Source: Methanocorpusculum sp. (GTDB lineage: Archaea > Halobacteriota > Methanomicrobia > Methanomicrobiales > Methanocorpusculaceae). From it: DNA of 64,000 nt. The stretch is from positions 124,001 through 188,000 of the forward strand of contig NZ_JAUSPQ010000008.1 in assembly GCF_030655665.1 (NCBI RefSeq). Direction: 5' to 3'. Positions 1 to 9,589 of the stretch are shown one piece after another. Positions within the stretch are counted from its first letter, which is position 1; the number at the start of each line of letters is the position of its first letter. The notes under the pieces were generated by a model. It was not told where the DNA came from, made no database searches, and saw only the letters and a list, made by a program, of their open reading frames with translations. The translations under genes were made by a program, and so were the position numbers.

Positions 1-1401
1 TCACCAGCATCTGCTTATGAGGTACTCAGAGAAAAATATGGTTTTCTGCTCGAATCAATAGAAGGAAACGAACGAAATGCACGATACTCAGTTATAGGGA
101 CTGGTCTTCTGATGCATATCACTGCCGATCCCGACCTTCACATAACTGGAAAATACAATCCAGCCGAGAAGTTCGAAGGTCGAAATGTGTCAGCGGAATC
201 ATTCAACGAATTTTTACGCTGCATCAAGTATCAAAGTCCGGACATCCCTGGATATGCCGGAGGTCTTGCCGGATACTTCTCGTATGATCTGGCGCTCAAG
301 ACTCTTGAGGTGCCCGGCATTAAAGAAAAAATGCGGGATTTCCCTCTTGCCGAGTTCATGATGCCGGAAGCATATGTTATATTCGATCACGTTCGGGGGA
401 CCATTACCATTCTCAGGTTTTTGTTCGGAGAAGATCCCAAAGATATCGAATCAGGATACACCGAGGCTCTCCACCTGATCTCCGCAATGGAAAATACTCT
501 CTGCAGAACGGTGTCCCTTCAAAAAGAAGAGAACTGTCTCTCGTTTGGAAAAAAGTTCAATATCGAATCAGAGTATACATCTGATTTCTCGGAAAACGAG
601 TTCGAAGAACTCGTTAGAACTGCAAAAGAGTACATTCTCAACGGGGATATCTTCCAGGTCGTCATCTCCAAACAATGCGCTGTACCCTATGACGGCGATC
701 CCTTCAAGATATATCGGCAGATGAGAAGACTGAATCCAAGTCCCTATATGTATTTCATGGATTTCTCCGACAAACAGGTCATCGGTGCAAGTCCCGAAAT
801 GCTGATAAAAGTGGAAGGCCGCGAGGTCACCTCAGTTCCGATTGCTGGGACCAGAAAACGCGGGAAAGATGCACGAGAGGATTCCGAACTCGAAAAGGAA
901 CTCTTAGCAGATAAAAAAGAGTGCGCCGAACACCTGATGCTTGTCGATCTTTCGAGAAACGATATTGGTCGTGTCTGCAAATATGGAAGTGTTCGGGTAA
1001 CCGGGTTCATGTCGGTTGAAAAATTCTCCCATGTTCAGCACATCGTATCAACCGTTGAGGGAATCCTTTTGGACGACCAGACTCCATTTGATGCCTTCAT
1101 GTCGTGTTTTCCTGCCGGTACCGTCTCTGGAGCGCCAAAAATACGCGCCATGCAGATCATCAACGAACTTGAACCTTCATCCCGAGGGCTGTATGCCGGG
1201 GCAGTCGGCTACCTCGGATTTAACGGAAATCTGGATTTTGCGATCCTTATCCGAACCGTTGTGGTAAAAGACAAAACAGCATATTTCCAGTCAGGAGCAG
1301 GTATTGTCGCAGATTCCAATCCTGAATCCGAATTTACCGAGTCAGAAAACAAGGCCGCAAGCATGAAGGCCGCCATCGAATCAGCAGGTGAAAGCGCATG
1401 A
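1..1401 (+). CDS. trpE: Anthranilate synthase component I (5'-truncated by window edge)
   Basis: The reading frame is open from base 1, so the gene begins upstream of the window; the first internal Met is at 112. TrpE makes anthranilate from chorismate, using ammonia delivered by TrpG. The LLES tryptophan-feedback motif is visible at residues 16-19 of the partial protein. The chorismate-binding core follows, with ASPEML, PIAGTRKRG, LVDLSRNDIGRVC, HIVSTVEG and PAGTVSGAPK. The stop overlaps the trpG start by 4 bases (ATGA), which indicates translational coupling. The motifs are complete enough to expect an active, feedback-inhibited enzyme. Confidence 0.96.
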   Translation, partial: SPASAYEVLREKYGFLLESIEGNERNARYSVIGTGLLMHITADPDLHITGKYNPAEKFEGRNVSAESFNEFLRCIKYQSPDIPGYAGGLAGYFSYDLALKTLEVPGIKEKMRDFPLAEFMMPEAYVIFDHVRGTITILRFLFGEDPKDIESGYTEALHLISAMENTLCRTVSLQKEENCLSFGKKFNIESEYTSDFSENEFEELVRTAKEYILNGDIFQVVISKQCAVPYDGDPFKIYRQMRRLNPSPYMYFMDFSDKQVIGASPEMLIKVEGREVTSVPIAGTRKRGKDAREDSELEKELLADKKECAEHLMLVDLSRNDIGRVCKYGSVRVTGFMSVEKFSHVQHIVSTVEGILLDDQTPFDAFMSCFPAGTVSGAPKIRAMQIINELEPSSRGLYAGAVGYLGFNGNLDFAILIRTVVVKDKTAYFQSGAGIVADSNPESEFTESENKAASMKAAIESAGESA

Positions 1402-1976
1402 ACGTTCTGGTAATCGACTGTTACGACAGTTTCACCTACAATCTCTGTCAGCAGATAGGGTATCTTGGGGCCGAGCCGATCGTTGTTAAAAATGATCGTA
1501 GGTGTGATCTTCCGGATGCATCCGAGTTTGACCGGATAGTTCTTTCCCCCGGTCCCGGAAAACCGGAGGACTCCGGGCTCTGTCTGGAGATCCTGGAAAC
1601 CTATGCAAAAGAGATCCCCACACTTGGGATTTGTCTTGGGCATCAGGCGATATGCCACTTCTTCGGAGGAAAAGTCATCCGGACCGGTAAACCAGTTCAC
1701 GGCATGACCTCAGAGATCCTGCATGACGGGAGCGGACTCTTTACCGAAGTGAAGAATCCTTTCCGGGCAACCCGTTATCACTCGCTCGCAGCAGAGGAGT
1801 CATCGCTTCCTTCCTGCCTGTCAGTTTCGGCACGAAGCAAAGACGACGGGATGATCATGGCAGTTTCCCACAAGGAATATCCGGTGTTCGGACTTCAGTT
1901 CCACCCCGAAAGTTTTCTCACAGAATCCGGTAATCAAATCATGAAAAATTTCCTGGACATAGGAGTGGTTAGATGA
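1398..1976 (+). CDS. trpG: Anthranilate synthase glutamine amidotransferase subunit
   Basis: A 192-aa class I glutamine amidotransferase that hydrolyses glutamine and passes ammonia to TrpE. SPGPGKPEDSG (about residues 50-60) forms the oxyanion region. The nucleophile Cys79 lies in GICLGHQAI, and QFHPES near residues 167-172 supplies the catalytic His and Glu. It is not fused to TrpE or TrpD. It overlaps trpE by 4 bases and trpD by 4 bases. A PabA role in p-aminobenzoate synthesis is possible for this family, but the trp context decides the call. Confidence 0.95.
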   Translation: MNVLVIDCYDSFTYNLCQQIGYLGAEPIVVKNDRRCDLPDASEFDRIVLSPGPGKPEDSGLCLEILETYAKEIPTLGICLGHQAICHFFGGKVIRTGKPVHGMTSEILHDGSGLFTEVKNPFRATRYHSLAAEESSLPSCLSVSARSKDDGMIMAVSHKEYPVFGLQFHPESFLTESGNQIMKNFLDIGVVR

Positions 1977-2995
1977 TCGCAGAATGCATAAAAAAAGCCT
2001 CATCACGCTCTGATTTGAGCGTTGTTGAGGCGGAAGGATCAATGCAGGATATCATGTCGGGAAACGCTACCGATAGTCAGATCGGGGCATTTCTGACCGC
2101 TCTTGTCATGAAGGGCGAGACGAGTTCCGAGATCGCGGCTTTTGCCTCGGTAATGAGGGAAAATGCCGTAAAGATCACGCCGAAAAGAAACGGCATGCTT
2201 GTCGATACCTGCGGTACGGGAGGCGACGGGAAAAATACTTTCAATATTAGTACGGCCGCGGCTTTTACTGCTGCCGGCGCCGGAATAACCATAGTTAAGC
2301 ATGGAAATCGGGGGGCAACCAGTAAATGCGGATCCGCCGATGTTCTGGAAGCACTCGGGGTAAATATCGATCTTTCCCCAGATAGGGTCTGTGAAATCAT
2401 CGATGAAAACGGCATCGGGTTTATGTTTGCCCAAAACCATCATCCTGCTATGAAGTATGCGGGCCGAGTTAGAAAGGAGATCGGTATTCGAAGTTTCTTC
2501 AACCTGATCGGCCCTCTCTCGAATCCAGCCGGAGCGGATGCCCAGCTTCTGGGTGTTTACGATCCTTCCCTCACGGAAAAGATCGCTGAAGTTCTCAATA
2601 TTCTGGGCACGAAAAGGGCAATGGTAGTTCACGGTGATGGATATGACGAGATAACTACGACCGGAGTTACCTCTGTATCTGAGGTGAACGACGGTCAGGT
2701 CCGGAGTTATTCGCTTGATGCATCAGCCTTCGTTTTCCCAAAAGCAGATGCTGCCTCGCTTAACGGAGGCGATCTCCAGTATAACGCTGGGATCATCAGA
2801 TCAGTTCTTGAAGGAGAAGAAGGTCCGAGAAGAGATATCGTCATCCTCAATGCCGCGGCTGCAATCTACCTTGGAGACAAGGCAGGGAGTATCGCCGACG
2901 GGATCAAATCTGCGGAAAGATCCATAGACTCCGGTCATGCACTTGAGAAACTGGAGAATCTGATTCTGCTTTCAGGAGGGAGAAATGATTCTTGA
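1973..2995 (+). CDS. trpD: Anthranilate phosphoribosyltransferase
   Basis: A 340-aa enzyme transferring phosphoribose from PRPP to anthranilate. The PRPP-binding motif GTGGDGKNTFNIST is at residues 81-94, and the conserved KHGNRGATSKCGSADVLEALG stretch is near 109-129. Length is normal for the family. It starts in an ATGA overlap with trpG, and its end overlaps trpC by 11 bases, so it lies in the middle of the trp operon. Confidence 0.96.
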   Translation: MIAECIKKASSRSDLSVVEAEGSMQDIMSGNATDSQIGAFLTALVMKGETSSEIAAFASVMRENAVKITPKRNGMLVDTCGTGGDGKNTFNISTAAAFTAAGAGITIVKHGNRGATSKCGSADVLEALGVNIDLSPDRVCEIIDENGIGFMFAQNHHPAMKYAGRVRKEIGIRSFFNLIGPLSNPAGADAQLLGVYDPSLTEKIAEVLNILGTKRAMVVHGDGYDEITTTGVTSVSEVNDGQVRSYSLDASAFVFPKADAASLNGGDLQYNAGIIRSVLEGEEGPRRDIVILNAAAAIYLGDKAGSIADGIKSAERSIDSGHALEKLENLILLSGGRNDS

Positions 2996-3752
2996 TGACA
3001 TCTGTGCTCTTTCGCAGAAAAGGGCAGCACAGCTCGACCCATCGATCAGAAAAACCGCTGAAGAGGAGGTCTATATTTCTCAAAGCCTGCTCAAAGCCGT
3101 GAAAAAATGTCAGGGTGAAAAAAATGCGGTCATTGCCGAGATCAAATACACAACCCCCTCGGACAAGACCCTTGACTCAGGGATGGATCCGGCATTCCTC
3201 GCCCGTTACTATGAAAAGGGCGGGGCATGTGCCGTTTCTGTTCTAACGGAACCCTTTTACTTCTCGGGAAGCGCAGAAAATCTCACCAAAGCAAAATCCG
3301 GGACCCGGCTCCCGATCCTCAGAAAAGATTTCATCGTCGATGAAAACCAGATATACGAGACATACGCCTTACATGCCGACTCCGTGCTTCTGATCGCAGA
3401 TGTACTGCAGGACCGACTTGCGGAGTTCATCTCTCTCTGCCGGTCTCTGGATCTCGAACCGCTGGTCGAGGTCAGGACCTTGGATGATGCGGAGAATGCT
3501 ATACGATCCGGGGCACTGCTGACCGGCATCAACAACCGGAATTTATATGACATGTCGGTCGATACGAAAAAAACAAAAGACTTGTCTGGTGTCCTCCGTG
3601 ATGCCGGCCTTACTGTGATCTCCGAGAGCGGCATCAAAACGCCGGAGGATGTCCTTGGGCTGAAAAACTTCTGTGACGGTTTTCTCATCGGAACCACACT
3701 CATGAAGTCCGCGAATCCGCAAAAAACACTGGAGGCATTTGTATGCGTGTGA
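2985..3752 (+). CDS. trpC: Indole-3-glycerol phosphate synthase
   Basis: A 255-aa TIM barrel that closes carboxyphenylamino-deoxyribulose phosphate to indole-3-glycerol phosphate. The catalytic lysines are visible as Lys54 in AEIKYTTPSD and Lys114 in ILRKDFIVDE. The usual SPS phosphate motif after the first lysine reads TTPSD here, a mild divergence. SESGIKTPEDV and the GTTLM phosphate-binding end are present. The gene overlaps trpD upstream and trpF by 10 bases downstream. Confidence 0.95.
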   Translation: MILDDICALSQKRAAQLDPSIRKTAEEEVYISQSLLKAVKKCQGEKNAVIAEIKYTTPSDKTLDSGMDPAFLARYYEKGGACAVSVLTEPFYFSGSAENLTKAKSGTRLPILRKDFIVDENQIYETYALHADSVLLIADVLQDRLAEFISLCRSLDLEPLVEVRTLDDAENAIRSGALLTGINNRNLYDMSVDTKKTKDLSGVLRDAGLTVISESGIKTPEDVLGLKNFCDGFLIGTTLMKSANPQKTLEAFVCV

Positions 3753-4321
3753 AAATCTGCGGGATCACCACCGTAAGAGATGCTTTAATCGCGGAAGAAG
3801 AGGGGGCCGATGCCATCGGAATCGTTGTCTGCTCGGACTCAAAACGCTCAGTTCCGGTCAGCCGAGCAAGAGAGATTTTCGCAGCACTTCGTCCGAACAC
3901 AGAAAAGATCTGCGTTACCAACACTCAAAGTCAAAGTGACTTGGAACTCATTCTCTCCCTCAAGCCGACTGCCATTCAGATTCCTCAGAATCTGCAGGTT
4001 CCCGCAGGGATTGGAACAAAAATTTACCGGGTCACGTCAGGGGGAATCGGACTGCCTGACGAATGTGATGCGGTCGTAATCGACCAGAGCTGTGGTCAGG
4101 GAATCGTGTATGACCGGAGTTATGCCGAGAAGGTAGTCGAAAGGTCTGCGGTTCCTGTGATCCTTGCCGGCGGACTTACTCCGGACAATGTTGGTGATGC
4201 CATCAGAAATCTTCGTCCGTATGCCGTCGATGTTTCATCAGGCGTTGAAAAGTCAAAGGGAGTCAAAGACAGAAAAAAGATTCGTGAATTTATAGAGATT
4301 TGCAGGAGACCAGCATTATGA
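3743..4321 (+). CDS. trpF: Phosphoribosylanthranilate isomerase
   Basis: A 192-aa TIM barrel converting phosphoribosylanthranilate to CdRP (Amadori rearrangement). The catalytic Cys is in KICGITT at the N-terminus; [12 protein letters not shown] and [14 protein letters not shown] near the C-terminus are standard TrpF phosphate-binding motifs. It is slightly shorter than typical (about 200-210 aa). It overlaps trpC by 10 bases and trpB by 4. Confidence 0.94.
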   Translation: MRVKICGITTVRDALIAEEEGADAIGIVVCSDSKRSVPVSRAREIFAALRPNTEKICVTNTQSQSDLELILSLKPTAIQIPQNLQVPAGIGTKIYRVTSGGIGLPDECDAVVIDQSCGQGIVYDRSYAEKVVERSAVPVILAGGLTPDNVGDAIRNLRPYAVDVSSGVEKSKGVKDRKKIREFIEICRRPAL

Positions 4322-5496
4322 AAGAAAAAACAGGATATTACGGAGAGTTCGGTGGACGTTTCGTTCCCGAAACACTCATGGCGGCTCTTTACGAGCTGGA
4401 CAGTGAATACCACCGGTTAAAGGACGACCCTGGATTCAAGGCTGAACTCAATTCCTATCTAACGGAGTTTGCCGGACGCGAGACTCCTCTCACGTTCTGC
4501 AAAAATATGTCTGAATACTGCGGCTGCAAGGTCTATCTCAAGCGTGAGGACCTTGTTCACGGCGGGGCGCATAAACTCAACAACACCCTTGGACAGGCTC
4601 TTCTTGCCAAAGCGATGGGAAAAAAACGCCTGATCGCAGAGACCGGAGCCGGGCAGCACGGCGTTGCTACGGCAATTGCCGGAGCTGCGCTCAATCTGCC
4701 CGTTGAAGTGTTCATGGGCGAAGAAGATTGTGAGAGACAGAAATTGAATGTGTTCAGGATGGAACTCATGGGCGCCAAGGTCCATCCCGTCAGTTCCGGG
4801 ACAAAGACCCTGAAAGATGCAACCAACGAGGCGTTACGCGAGTGGGCAAAGACCGTTGACTACACCCACTATCTGATCGGATCAGTTGTGGGCCCCCATC
4901 CCTTCCCCATGATCGTCAGGGATTTCCAGTCGGTCATCGGCGAGGAGACGAGACGCCAGTGTCTTGAAAAGGAAGGAAGGCTCCCGGACACGCTTGTCGC
5001 GTGTGTCGGAGGCGGCTCAAATGCGATAGGGATGTTTTATCCGATGCTGAAGGACGATGTCAGAATGGTCGGCGTGGAAGCAGGCGGGCGTGCCCTTACT
5101 CCTGGGAATAACGGGGCGACGCTGAACACCGGCAGTCCCGGGGTTCTGCACGGGGCGCTCTCCTATCTTATCCAGAATGAGGACGGGCAGATCGGCGTGA
5201 CGCATTCCATCTCGGCGGGACTTGACTATCCTGGAGTTGGACCTGAACACAGTATGCTGAAAGAGATGAACCGTGTCGAGTATTCCTATGTGATGGATGA
5301 CGAGGTCCTTGATGCCTTCTCCTATCTTTCACGGACGGAAGGGATCATCCCCGCTCTCGAGTCATCGCATGCGGTCTCGTATGTTCTTAAAAATAAGGAC
5401 ACCTTTGATCGGGATGATATCGTTGTTATCTGCCTTTCAGGAAGGGGAGATAAAGATGTCGCTTCGGTTTCAAAAATGTTTGGGAGTGAGCAGTAA
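4318..5496 (+). CDS. trpB: Tryptophan synthase beta chain
   Basis: A 392-aa PLP enzyme joining indole and serine. The start at 4318 (ATGA overlap with trpF) is preferred over the in-frame 4300 because it gives the canonical N-terminus [18 protein letters not shown] and has GGAG upstream. Lys86 in HKLNN is the PLP Schiff base; [12 protein letters not shown] and [12 protein letters not shown] (phosphate cup) are intact. The N-terminus and operon position indicate TrpB1, the partner of TrpA, rather than the stand-alone TrpB2. Its stop shares one base with the trpA start. Confidence 0.96.
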   Translation: MKEKTGYYGEFGGRFVPETLMAALYELDSEYHRLKDDPGFKAELNSYLTEFAGRETPLTFCKNMSEYCGCKVYLKREDLVHGGAHKLNNTLGQALLAKAMGKKRLIAETGAGQHGVATAIAGAALNLPVEVFMGEEDCERQKLNVFRMELMGAKVHPVSSGTKTLKDATNEALREWAKTVDYTHYLIGSVVGPHPFPMIVRDFQSVIGEETRRQCLEKEGRLPDTLVACVGGGSNAIGMFYPMLKDDVRMVGVEAGGRALTPGNNGATLNTGSPGVLHGALSYLIQNEDGQIGVTHSISAGLDYPGVGPEHSMLKEMNRVEYSYVMDDEVLDAFSYLSRTEGIIPALESSHAVSYVLKNKDTFDRDDIVVICLSGRGDKDVASVSKMFGSEQ

Positions 5497-6320
5497 TGCA
5501 GGTAAAATACGGAAAAAAAAGAGTCACGGCAGCTTTTGCAAAACCAGGTTTTGTCGGATACACCGTTGCCGGTGATCCAAACCCCTTGGATTCGATCGAA
5601 ATCGCCAAGGCTTTGATCGACGGCGGTTGTGATGTTTTGGAGCTGGGCGTTCCCTTTTCAGATCCCGTCGCAGACGGCGGTGTGATCCAAAGTGCGGATA
5701 CACGGGCTATCGATGCCGGCATTACGACGGATGGGGTATTTGAGATCGTGAAAGCGATCCGAGGATACTCTGATGTGCCGATCGTGTTTCTGGTCTACTA
5801 CAATATCGTCTTCCGGCGGGGCGTCGACCGGTTCTATGATGAAGCAAAGGAGGCGGGGGTCGATGGAATCCTGATCGTCGATATGCCTCCCGAAGAAGCA
5901 GAACCTGCCCAGAACGCTTCAGAGCGGACGGGGATCGCACAGATTTTTCTGGTGACACAGACGACCTCGGACGAGCGGCTCGATATGATCGTCAGGCTAG
6001 CTTCCGGCTTTATCTATTTGGTATCCTCACTTGGCGTCACAGGAAAGAGAACCGAGATTTCGAAAAATGCCTTCCCGCTTCTAGAACGTGTGAAGGCACG
6101 AACCGGGATTCCAATTGCTGTCGGTTTTGGGATCTCAGGGCCGGAGCATGCCGCTGAGATCGTCCGTCATGGTGCGGACGGAGTGATTGTCGGAAGTGCC
6201 ATTGTAGGAAGGATCGAAGAGCATCTTGGGGATAAGGAAGGAATGCTCAATGAGCTCAGGACATATGTCCGGAGCATGAAACGTTCGATTGAGGATGAAG
6301 CGGATAAACGCGTGATCTGA
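5496..6320 (+). CDS. trpA: Tryptophan synthase alpha chain
   Basis: A 274-aa TIM barrel cleaving indole-3-glycerol phosphate to indole, which is channelled to TrpB. The catalytic acids fall at Glu49 and Asp60 in LELGVPFSDPVADGG. GYTVAGDPN and the phosphate-binding VGFGIS and GVIVGSAIV are present. It is the last gene of trpEGDCFBA. No hairpin terminator follows, but T-rich tracts at about 6357-6371 may end transcription, as is common in archaea. Confidence 0.96.
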   Translation: MQVKYGKKRVTAAFAKPGFVGYTVAGDPNPLDSIEIAKALIDGGCDVLELGVPFSDPVADGGVIQSADTRAIDAGITTDGVFEIVKAIRGYSDVPIVFLVYYNIVFRRGVDRFYDEAKEAGVDGILIVDMPPEEAEPAQNASERTGIAQIFLVTQTTSDERLDMIVRLASGFIYLVSSLGVTGKRTEISKNAFPLLERVKARTGIPIAVGFGISGPEHAAEIVRHGADGVIVGSAIVGRIEEHLGDKEGMLNELRTYVRSMKRSIEDEADKRVI

Positions 6321-6391
6321 TCCGCTGTCCTACCGAATTCCTTCAATTGGTCCCTCTTATTTTTATTTTTGTATGACCAACAGAATCATAC

Positions 6392-7537
6392 GTGTCTGAT
6401 GTCATCGTCATAGGGGGCGGACCCGCCGGCTCGACCGCCGCACGGATATGCGCCAAAGCTGGTTTGTCCACGCGGGTTCTTGAGGAGCATGCTTCCTTAG
6501 GTTATCCGGTCCAGTGTGCTGGTCTCCTTTCGAATAATGCCTTTGTCGAGTGTGAAGTTTCGGCCCGGTCCGTGTATAATACGGTCCGCGGAGCAAAAAT
6601 TTGCGGCTCGGAGGGGCATTCCCTCTCTTTCGATGCAAAAACGACGAAGGCCTATGTTGTTGACAGAGGAAGACTTGATCATGAAATGGCAGTCAGCGCT
6701 GCAGAGGCCGGCGCGGAATTTTCTCTCAAGACCTGTGTGACCAAGATCAATCCGGTGAAAAAGATCATCCATACTGCGGACGGGGAGGGGATCCCTTATA
6801 ACCTTCTGATTGCAGCTGATGGTCCGAGGAGTGTTGTTGCCCGGAGTCTTGGAATTTCGCCTTCACCGTTCATTTACTCCGGCATCCAGGCAGAAGTTCC
6901 GTGGAACGGGGATCCTTCGCTCGTCGAGCTTCATCCAAACGCTGCCCCAGAATTTTTTGCATGGGTCATTCCCTTATCGGAAAAAAGGGCACGGGTGGGT
7001 CTTTGCGGAATGAAAAATGTACCGGACCTTTTTGCACAATTCCTCTCACGGTTCCCCGGGAGTACTATTCATTCGGTGACGGGCACGATCCCAATTGGGA
7101 TCCGACGTAAAACATTTGGGTCAGGCTGTATGCTTGCAGGGGACGCGGCAGGATTTCCCAAGCCGACATCCGGCGGAGGGGTATATACGGGGGTCCGCTC
7201 TGCCCGATCTGCGGCACAGACTGCGATAGATTCCTTCGATGCCGGTGATTCGACGGATGCATTCCTTTCCCAATACGAAAATCTCTGGCGTGAGGACTTC
7301 GGTCGTGAACTGGATATGGGTCTGAAGGCTCTGGAGTTCCGCCGGAATCTGGATCCAGAGGATATCGATGCGGCGATTGATGCTATGAATACTCCAGAGA
7401 TACTCGATCTGATCATTCGTTTCGGGGATATGGATCGGCCTTCGGATCTGCTGAAAAGGCTCGCGATGAAGCCGGGGCTTTACGGGACGTTTGGCAGGAT
7501 CGGGATCAAGGGGATCGTGAGGTCAGTATTCGGGTAA
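6392..7537 (+). CDS. Geranylgeranyl reductase family FAD protein (archaeal lipid saturation)
   Basis: A 381-aa flavoprotein with a GTG start that places VIGGGPAGSTAARIC at the N-terminus (Rossmann FAD fold) and a late FAD motif GDAAGFPKPTSGGG near residue 250. The family includes digeranylgeranylglycerophospholipid reductase, which saturates the isoprenoid chains of archaeal membrane lipids. The LGYPVQCAGLL stretch after the FAD fold is typical. Methanogens carry several paralogues, so the exact substrate is uncertain. It appears monocistronic, after the T-rich end of the trp operon. Confidence 0.8.
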   Translation: MSDVIVIGGGPAGSTAARICAKAGLSTRVLEEHASLGYPVQCAGLLSNNAFVECEVSARSVYNTVRGAKICGSEGHSLSFDAKTTKAYVVDRGRLDHEMAVSAAEAGAEFSLKTCVTKINPVKKIIHTADGEGIPYNLLIAADGPRSVVARSLGISPSPFIYSGIQAEVPWNGDPSLVELHPNAAPEFFAWVIPLSEKRARVGLCGMKNVPDLFAQFLSRFPGSTIHSVTGTIPIGIRRKTFGSGCMLAGDAAGFPKPTSGGGVYTGVRSARSAAQTAIDSFDAGDSTDAFLSQYENLWREDFGRELDMGLKALEFRRNLDPEDIDAAIDAMNTPEILDLIIRFGDMDRPSDLLKRLAMKPGLYGTFGRIGIKGIVRSVFG

Positions 7538-7600
7538 TCTGTTTCGAGAATGTCTTTTTCGAGTGTTGATTGCTTTCCAGCAAGTGTTTCCCCCCCTCTC

Positions 7601-7657
7601 AAAGGTAATAACAATGCTATCATCTTTATGCCCTCATAGCATACATAAATCATTACA
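7601..7657 (+). promoter_or_regulatory. Promoter with a 29-bp operator-like dyad for the Ni/Co ECF transporter
   Basis: Perfect 7-base arms ATGCTAT (7614-7620) and ATAGCAT (7636-7642) are separated by 15 bases, just upstream of the ATG at 7658 and beside an AT-rich TATA-like stretch (about 7605-7612). The arm/spacer geometry resembles NikR operators (short arms, spacer 14-16), but the arm sequence is not the classical one, so the regulator is inferred only from the downstream metal transporter. Confidence 0.5.
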
Positions 7658-8587
7658 ATGCACCTCATTGAAACCCGGGACCTCTGCTACTCATACAGCA
7701 CATCCAAAGAACCGGTCCTGAATAATATCAACTTCATAGCTGGGAGAAAACAGCGCATTGCTGTTCTCGGTCCCAACGGAGCCGGAAAAAGTACTCTTTT
7801 CCGTCACTTAAACGGTATTCTCAAGCCGAAATCCGGTTCCGTTTTGATCAGAGGTGAGCCCATCACCAAAGCAAATATCCACGAGGTGCGGAAGTTTGTC
7901 GGGCTCGTCTTCCAGAACCCGGATGATCAGGTGTTTTCAACTACGGTCGAACAGGACATTGCCTTTGGTCCCTACAATCTTGGACTGGATGAGGAAACCA
8001 TCGCTCACCGCGTGGACTCTGTTGTCCGAATGCTCGGGCTCGAAGACCTGCGAAGCCGGGCTCCCCATCATCTCTCAGGCGGTGAGAAAAAACGCGTGGC
8101 CATTGCCGGTGTACTTGCGATGGAACCACAGGTCCTTATCCTTGATGAACCTACTGCGGGTCTTGACCCTCAGGGTGTCAAGGAACTCTTCAGTTTCCTG
8201 AATGCTCTTCCGGAAAAGTACGGGTTTACGGTCATTTACTCTACGCATCAGGTCGAACTGGTGCCGGAGATGGCAGACTGTGTCTACGTCATGGAAAAGG
8301 GAGAGATCACCGGATACGGTACCCCGCAGGAGATCTTCCTCCAGGACGATCTGCTTGCACGGGCCCATCTGGAACTCCCGGCCCTTCCAAAACTGATCAG
8401 GGCTCTCCAGTCTCAGGGAGTAAACGTCGAGTCTGCCTACACCTATCAGGACGCCGAGGATTCATTCATGAAAGCATTCGGGAAAGTTCCCGTCCCCCGA
8501 GAAAAAAAGGAAACTCCTCTTCCTTATGGTCTCGATATTCCCCATGATCACGACGGTCCCCATCACCACCATCCTCACTGCGAATGA
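7658..8587 (+). CDS. cbiO: Nickel/cobalt ECF transporter ATPase with His-rich tail
   Basis: A 309-aa ABC ATPase of the CbiO/EcfA type. Walker A GPNGAGKST is at 38-46, the Q-loop in FQNPDDQVF (typical of ECF ATPases), the signature LSGGEKKRVAIAG near 138, and Walker B VLILDEPTAGLDP near 160. The last 17 residues carry seven histidines and a cysteine (HDHDGPHHHHPHCE), suggesting metal binding and favouring nickel or cobalt over a vitamin substrate. The downstream cbiQ overlaps by 4 bases. No CbiM/CbiN or other S-component gene is adjacent. Confidence 0.88.
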   Translation: MHLIETRDLCYSYSTSKEPVLNNINFIAGRKQRIAVLGPNGAGKSTLFRHLNGILKPKSGSVLIRGEPITKANIHEVRKFVGLVFQNPDDQVFSTTVEQDIAFGPYNLGLDEETIAHRVDSVVRMLGLEDLRSRAPHHLSGGEKKRVAIAGVLAMEPQVLILDEPTAGLDPQGVKELFSFLNALPEKYGFTVIYSTHQVELVPEMADCVYVMEKGEITGYGTPQEIFLQDDLLARAHLELPALPKLIRALQSQGVNVESAYTYQDAEDSFMKAFGKVPVPREKKETPLPYGLDIPHDHDGPHHHHPHCE

Positions 8588-9429
8588 CACTCATCGATGA
8601 ACTTTTTGATATCGAACGCGAGGCTTACCGAAAAAGCCCGGTCCATTCTATAGATTCGCGAGTCAAACTCATCCTCTGTCTTCTGGGACTTCTGGTCACG
8701 GTTCTCTTACCTTACGTCAGGATAGGAGACCAGATCATCGCCTGGCCGCAGATCTTTGCCTTTGTCGTGATCTACATGTTGTTCTGGGGTCTCTACATTT
8801 TGTCTGGCGCCTCGATCAGATACTATTTCGTCCGTCTTATTCTCATCATGCCGTTTGGATTGTTCTTCATTATTCTCCAACCGTTCTTTGGAAACCCGTA
8901 TTACGACGCTTATCATGTCATGTTTTCATTCCCATTCGGGGTGACTATGTACTGGGAGTCGCTCATCTTCGGACTCTCTCTCTTTGCGAAGTTCGTCATC
9001 TCACTCTCGTTCATCATTCTTCTCTCAGCGACAACAACTATGCAGGGTATGCTTGAAGCAGCCTCCCGTTTGCATATACCAAAACTCTTCATCACGGTAA
9101 TGAGTCTTACCATTCGGTATATCTTCGTTTTCGCATTGGTGTTCAAGAAGATCCAGTCCGCATTTGCCTGCAAATGTTTCCTTTGGTCCGACCGCCGTCT
9201 TCCTCTCAGATATCGGCTGAATGTTATCGGGAATGCTGCCGGTTCGTTGTTTGTCCGTGCTCTCGATCAGGGTGAAAGGACCTATGTTTCGATGTGCTGC
9301 CGCGGATATGCTTCCGACTCTGCCATGCATTTTTCAGGAAAACCGCTTGCTTTTGCGGAATGGATCTTCCTTCTTTTCGGCATGGGATATCTCCTCTTGT
9401 TTCCGGCATTAGTGTATCTCGTATTTTAA
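8584..9429 (+). CDS. cbiQ: ECF transporter T component (CbiQ-like)
   Basis: A 281-aa integral membrane protein with several hydrophobic helices (about residues 22-45, 55-80, 85-105, 125-150, 160-185 and a C-terminal helix). It holds the cytosolic coupling region with MCCRGYAS, matching the Ala-Arg-Gly-type signature through which EcfT/CbiQ contacts the ATPases. It is translationally coupled to the His-tailed ATPase. The substrate-capture component must lie elsewhere in the genome if this is a CbiMNQO-type system. Confidence 0.87.
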   Translation: MTLIDELFDIEREAYRKSPVHSIDSRVKLILCLLGLLVTVLLPYVRIGDQIIAWPQIFAFVVIYMLFWGLYILSGASIRYYFVRLILIMPFGLFFIILQPFFGNPYYDAYHVMFSFPFGVTMYWESLIFGLSLFAKFVISLSFIILLSATTTMQGMLEAASRLHIPKLFITVMSLTIRYIFVFALVFKKIQSAFACKCFLWSDRRLPLRYRLNVIGNAAGSLFVRALDQGERTYVSMCCRGYASDSAMHFSGKPLAFAEWIFLLFGMGYLLLFPALVYLVF

Positions 9430-9589
9430 CGCGTGTTAGTTGTCTCGCATCGAATTTTAAGGGCGTTGCGGGCGATGCCTGCCGCGCATACCTTTTAACC
9501 ATACTTGTGTCCGCGCTCTTGTAGTTTCAGCTCATAAATCCTCGTATGCGGCGTTTTTGACCGAATTTGCCTTATTTTTTCCCCGCCCT

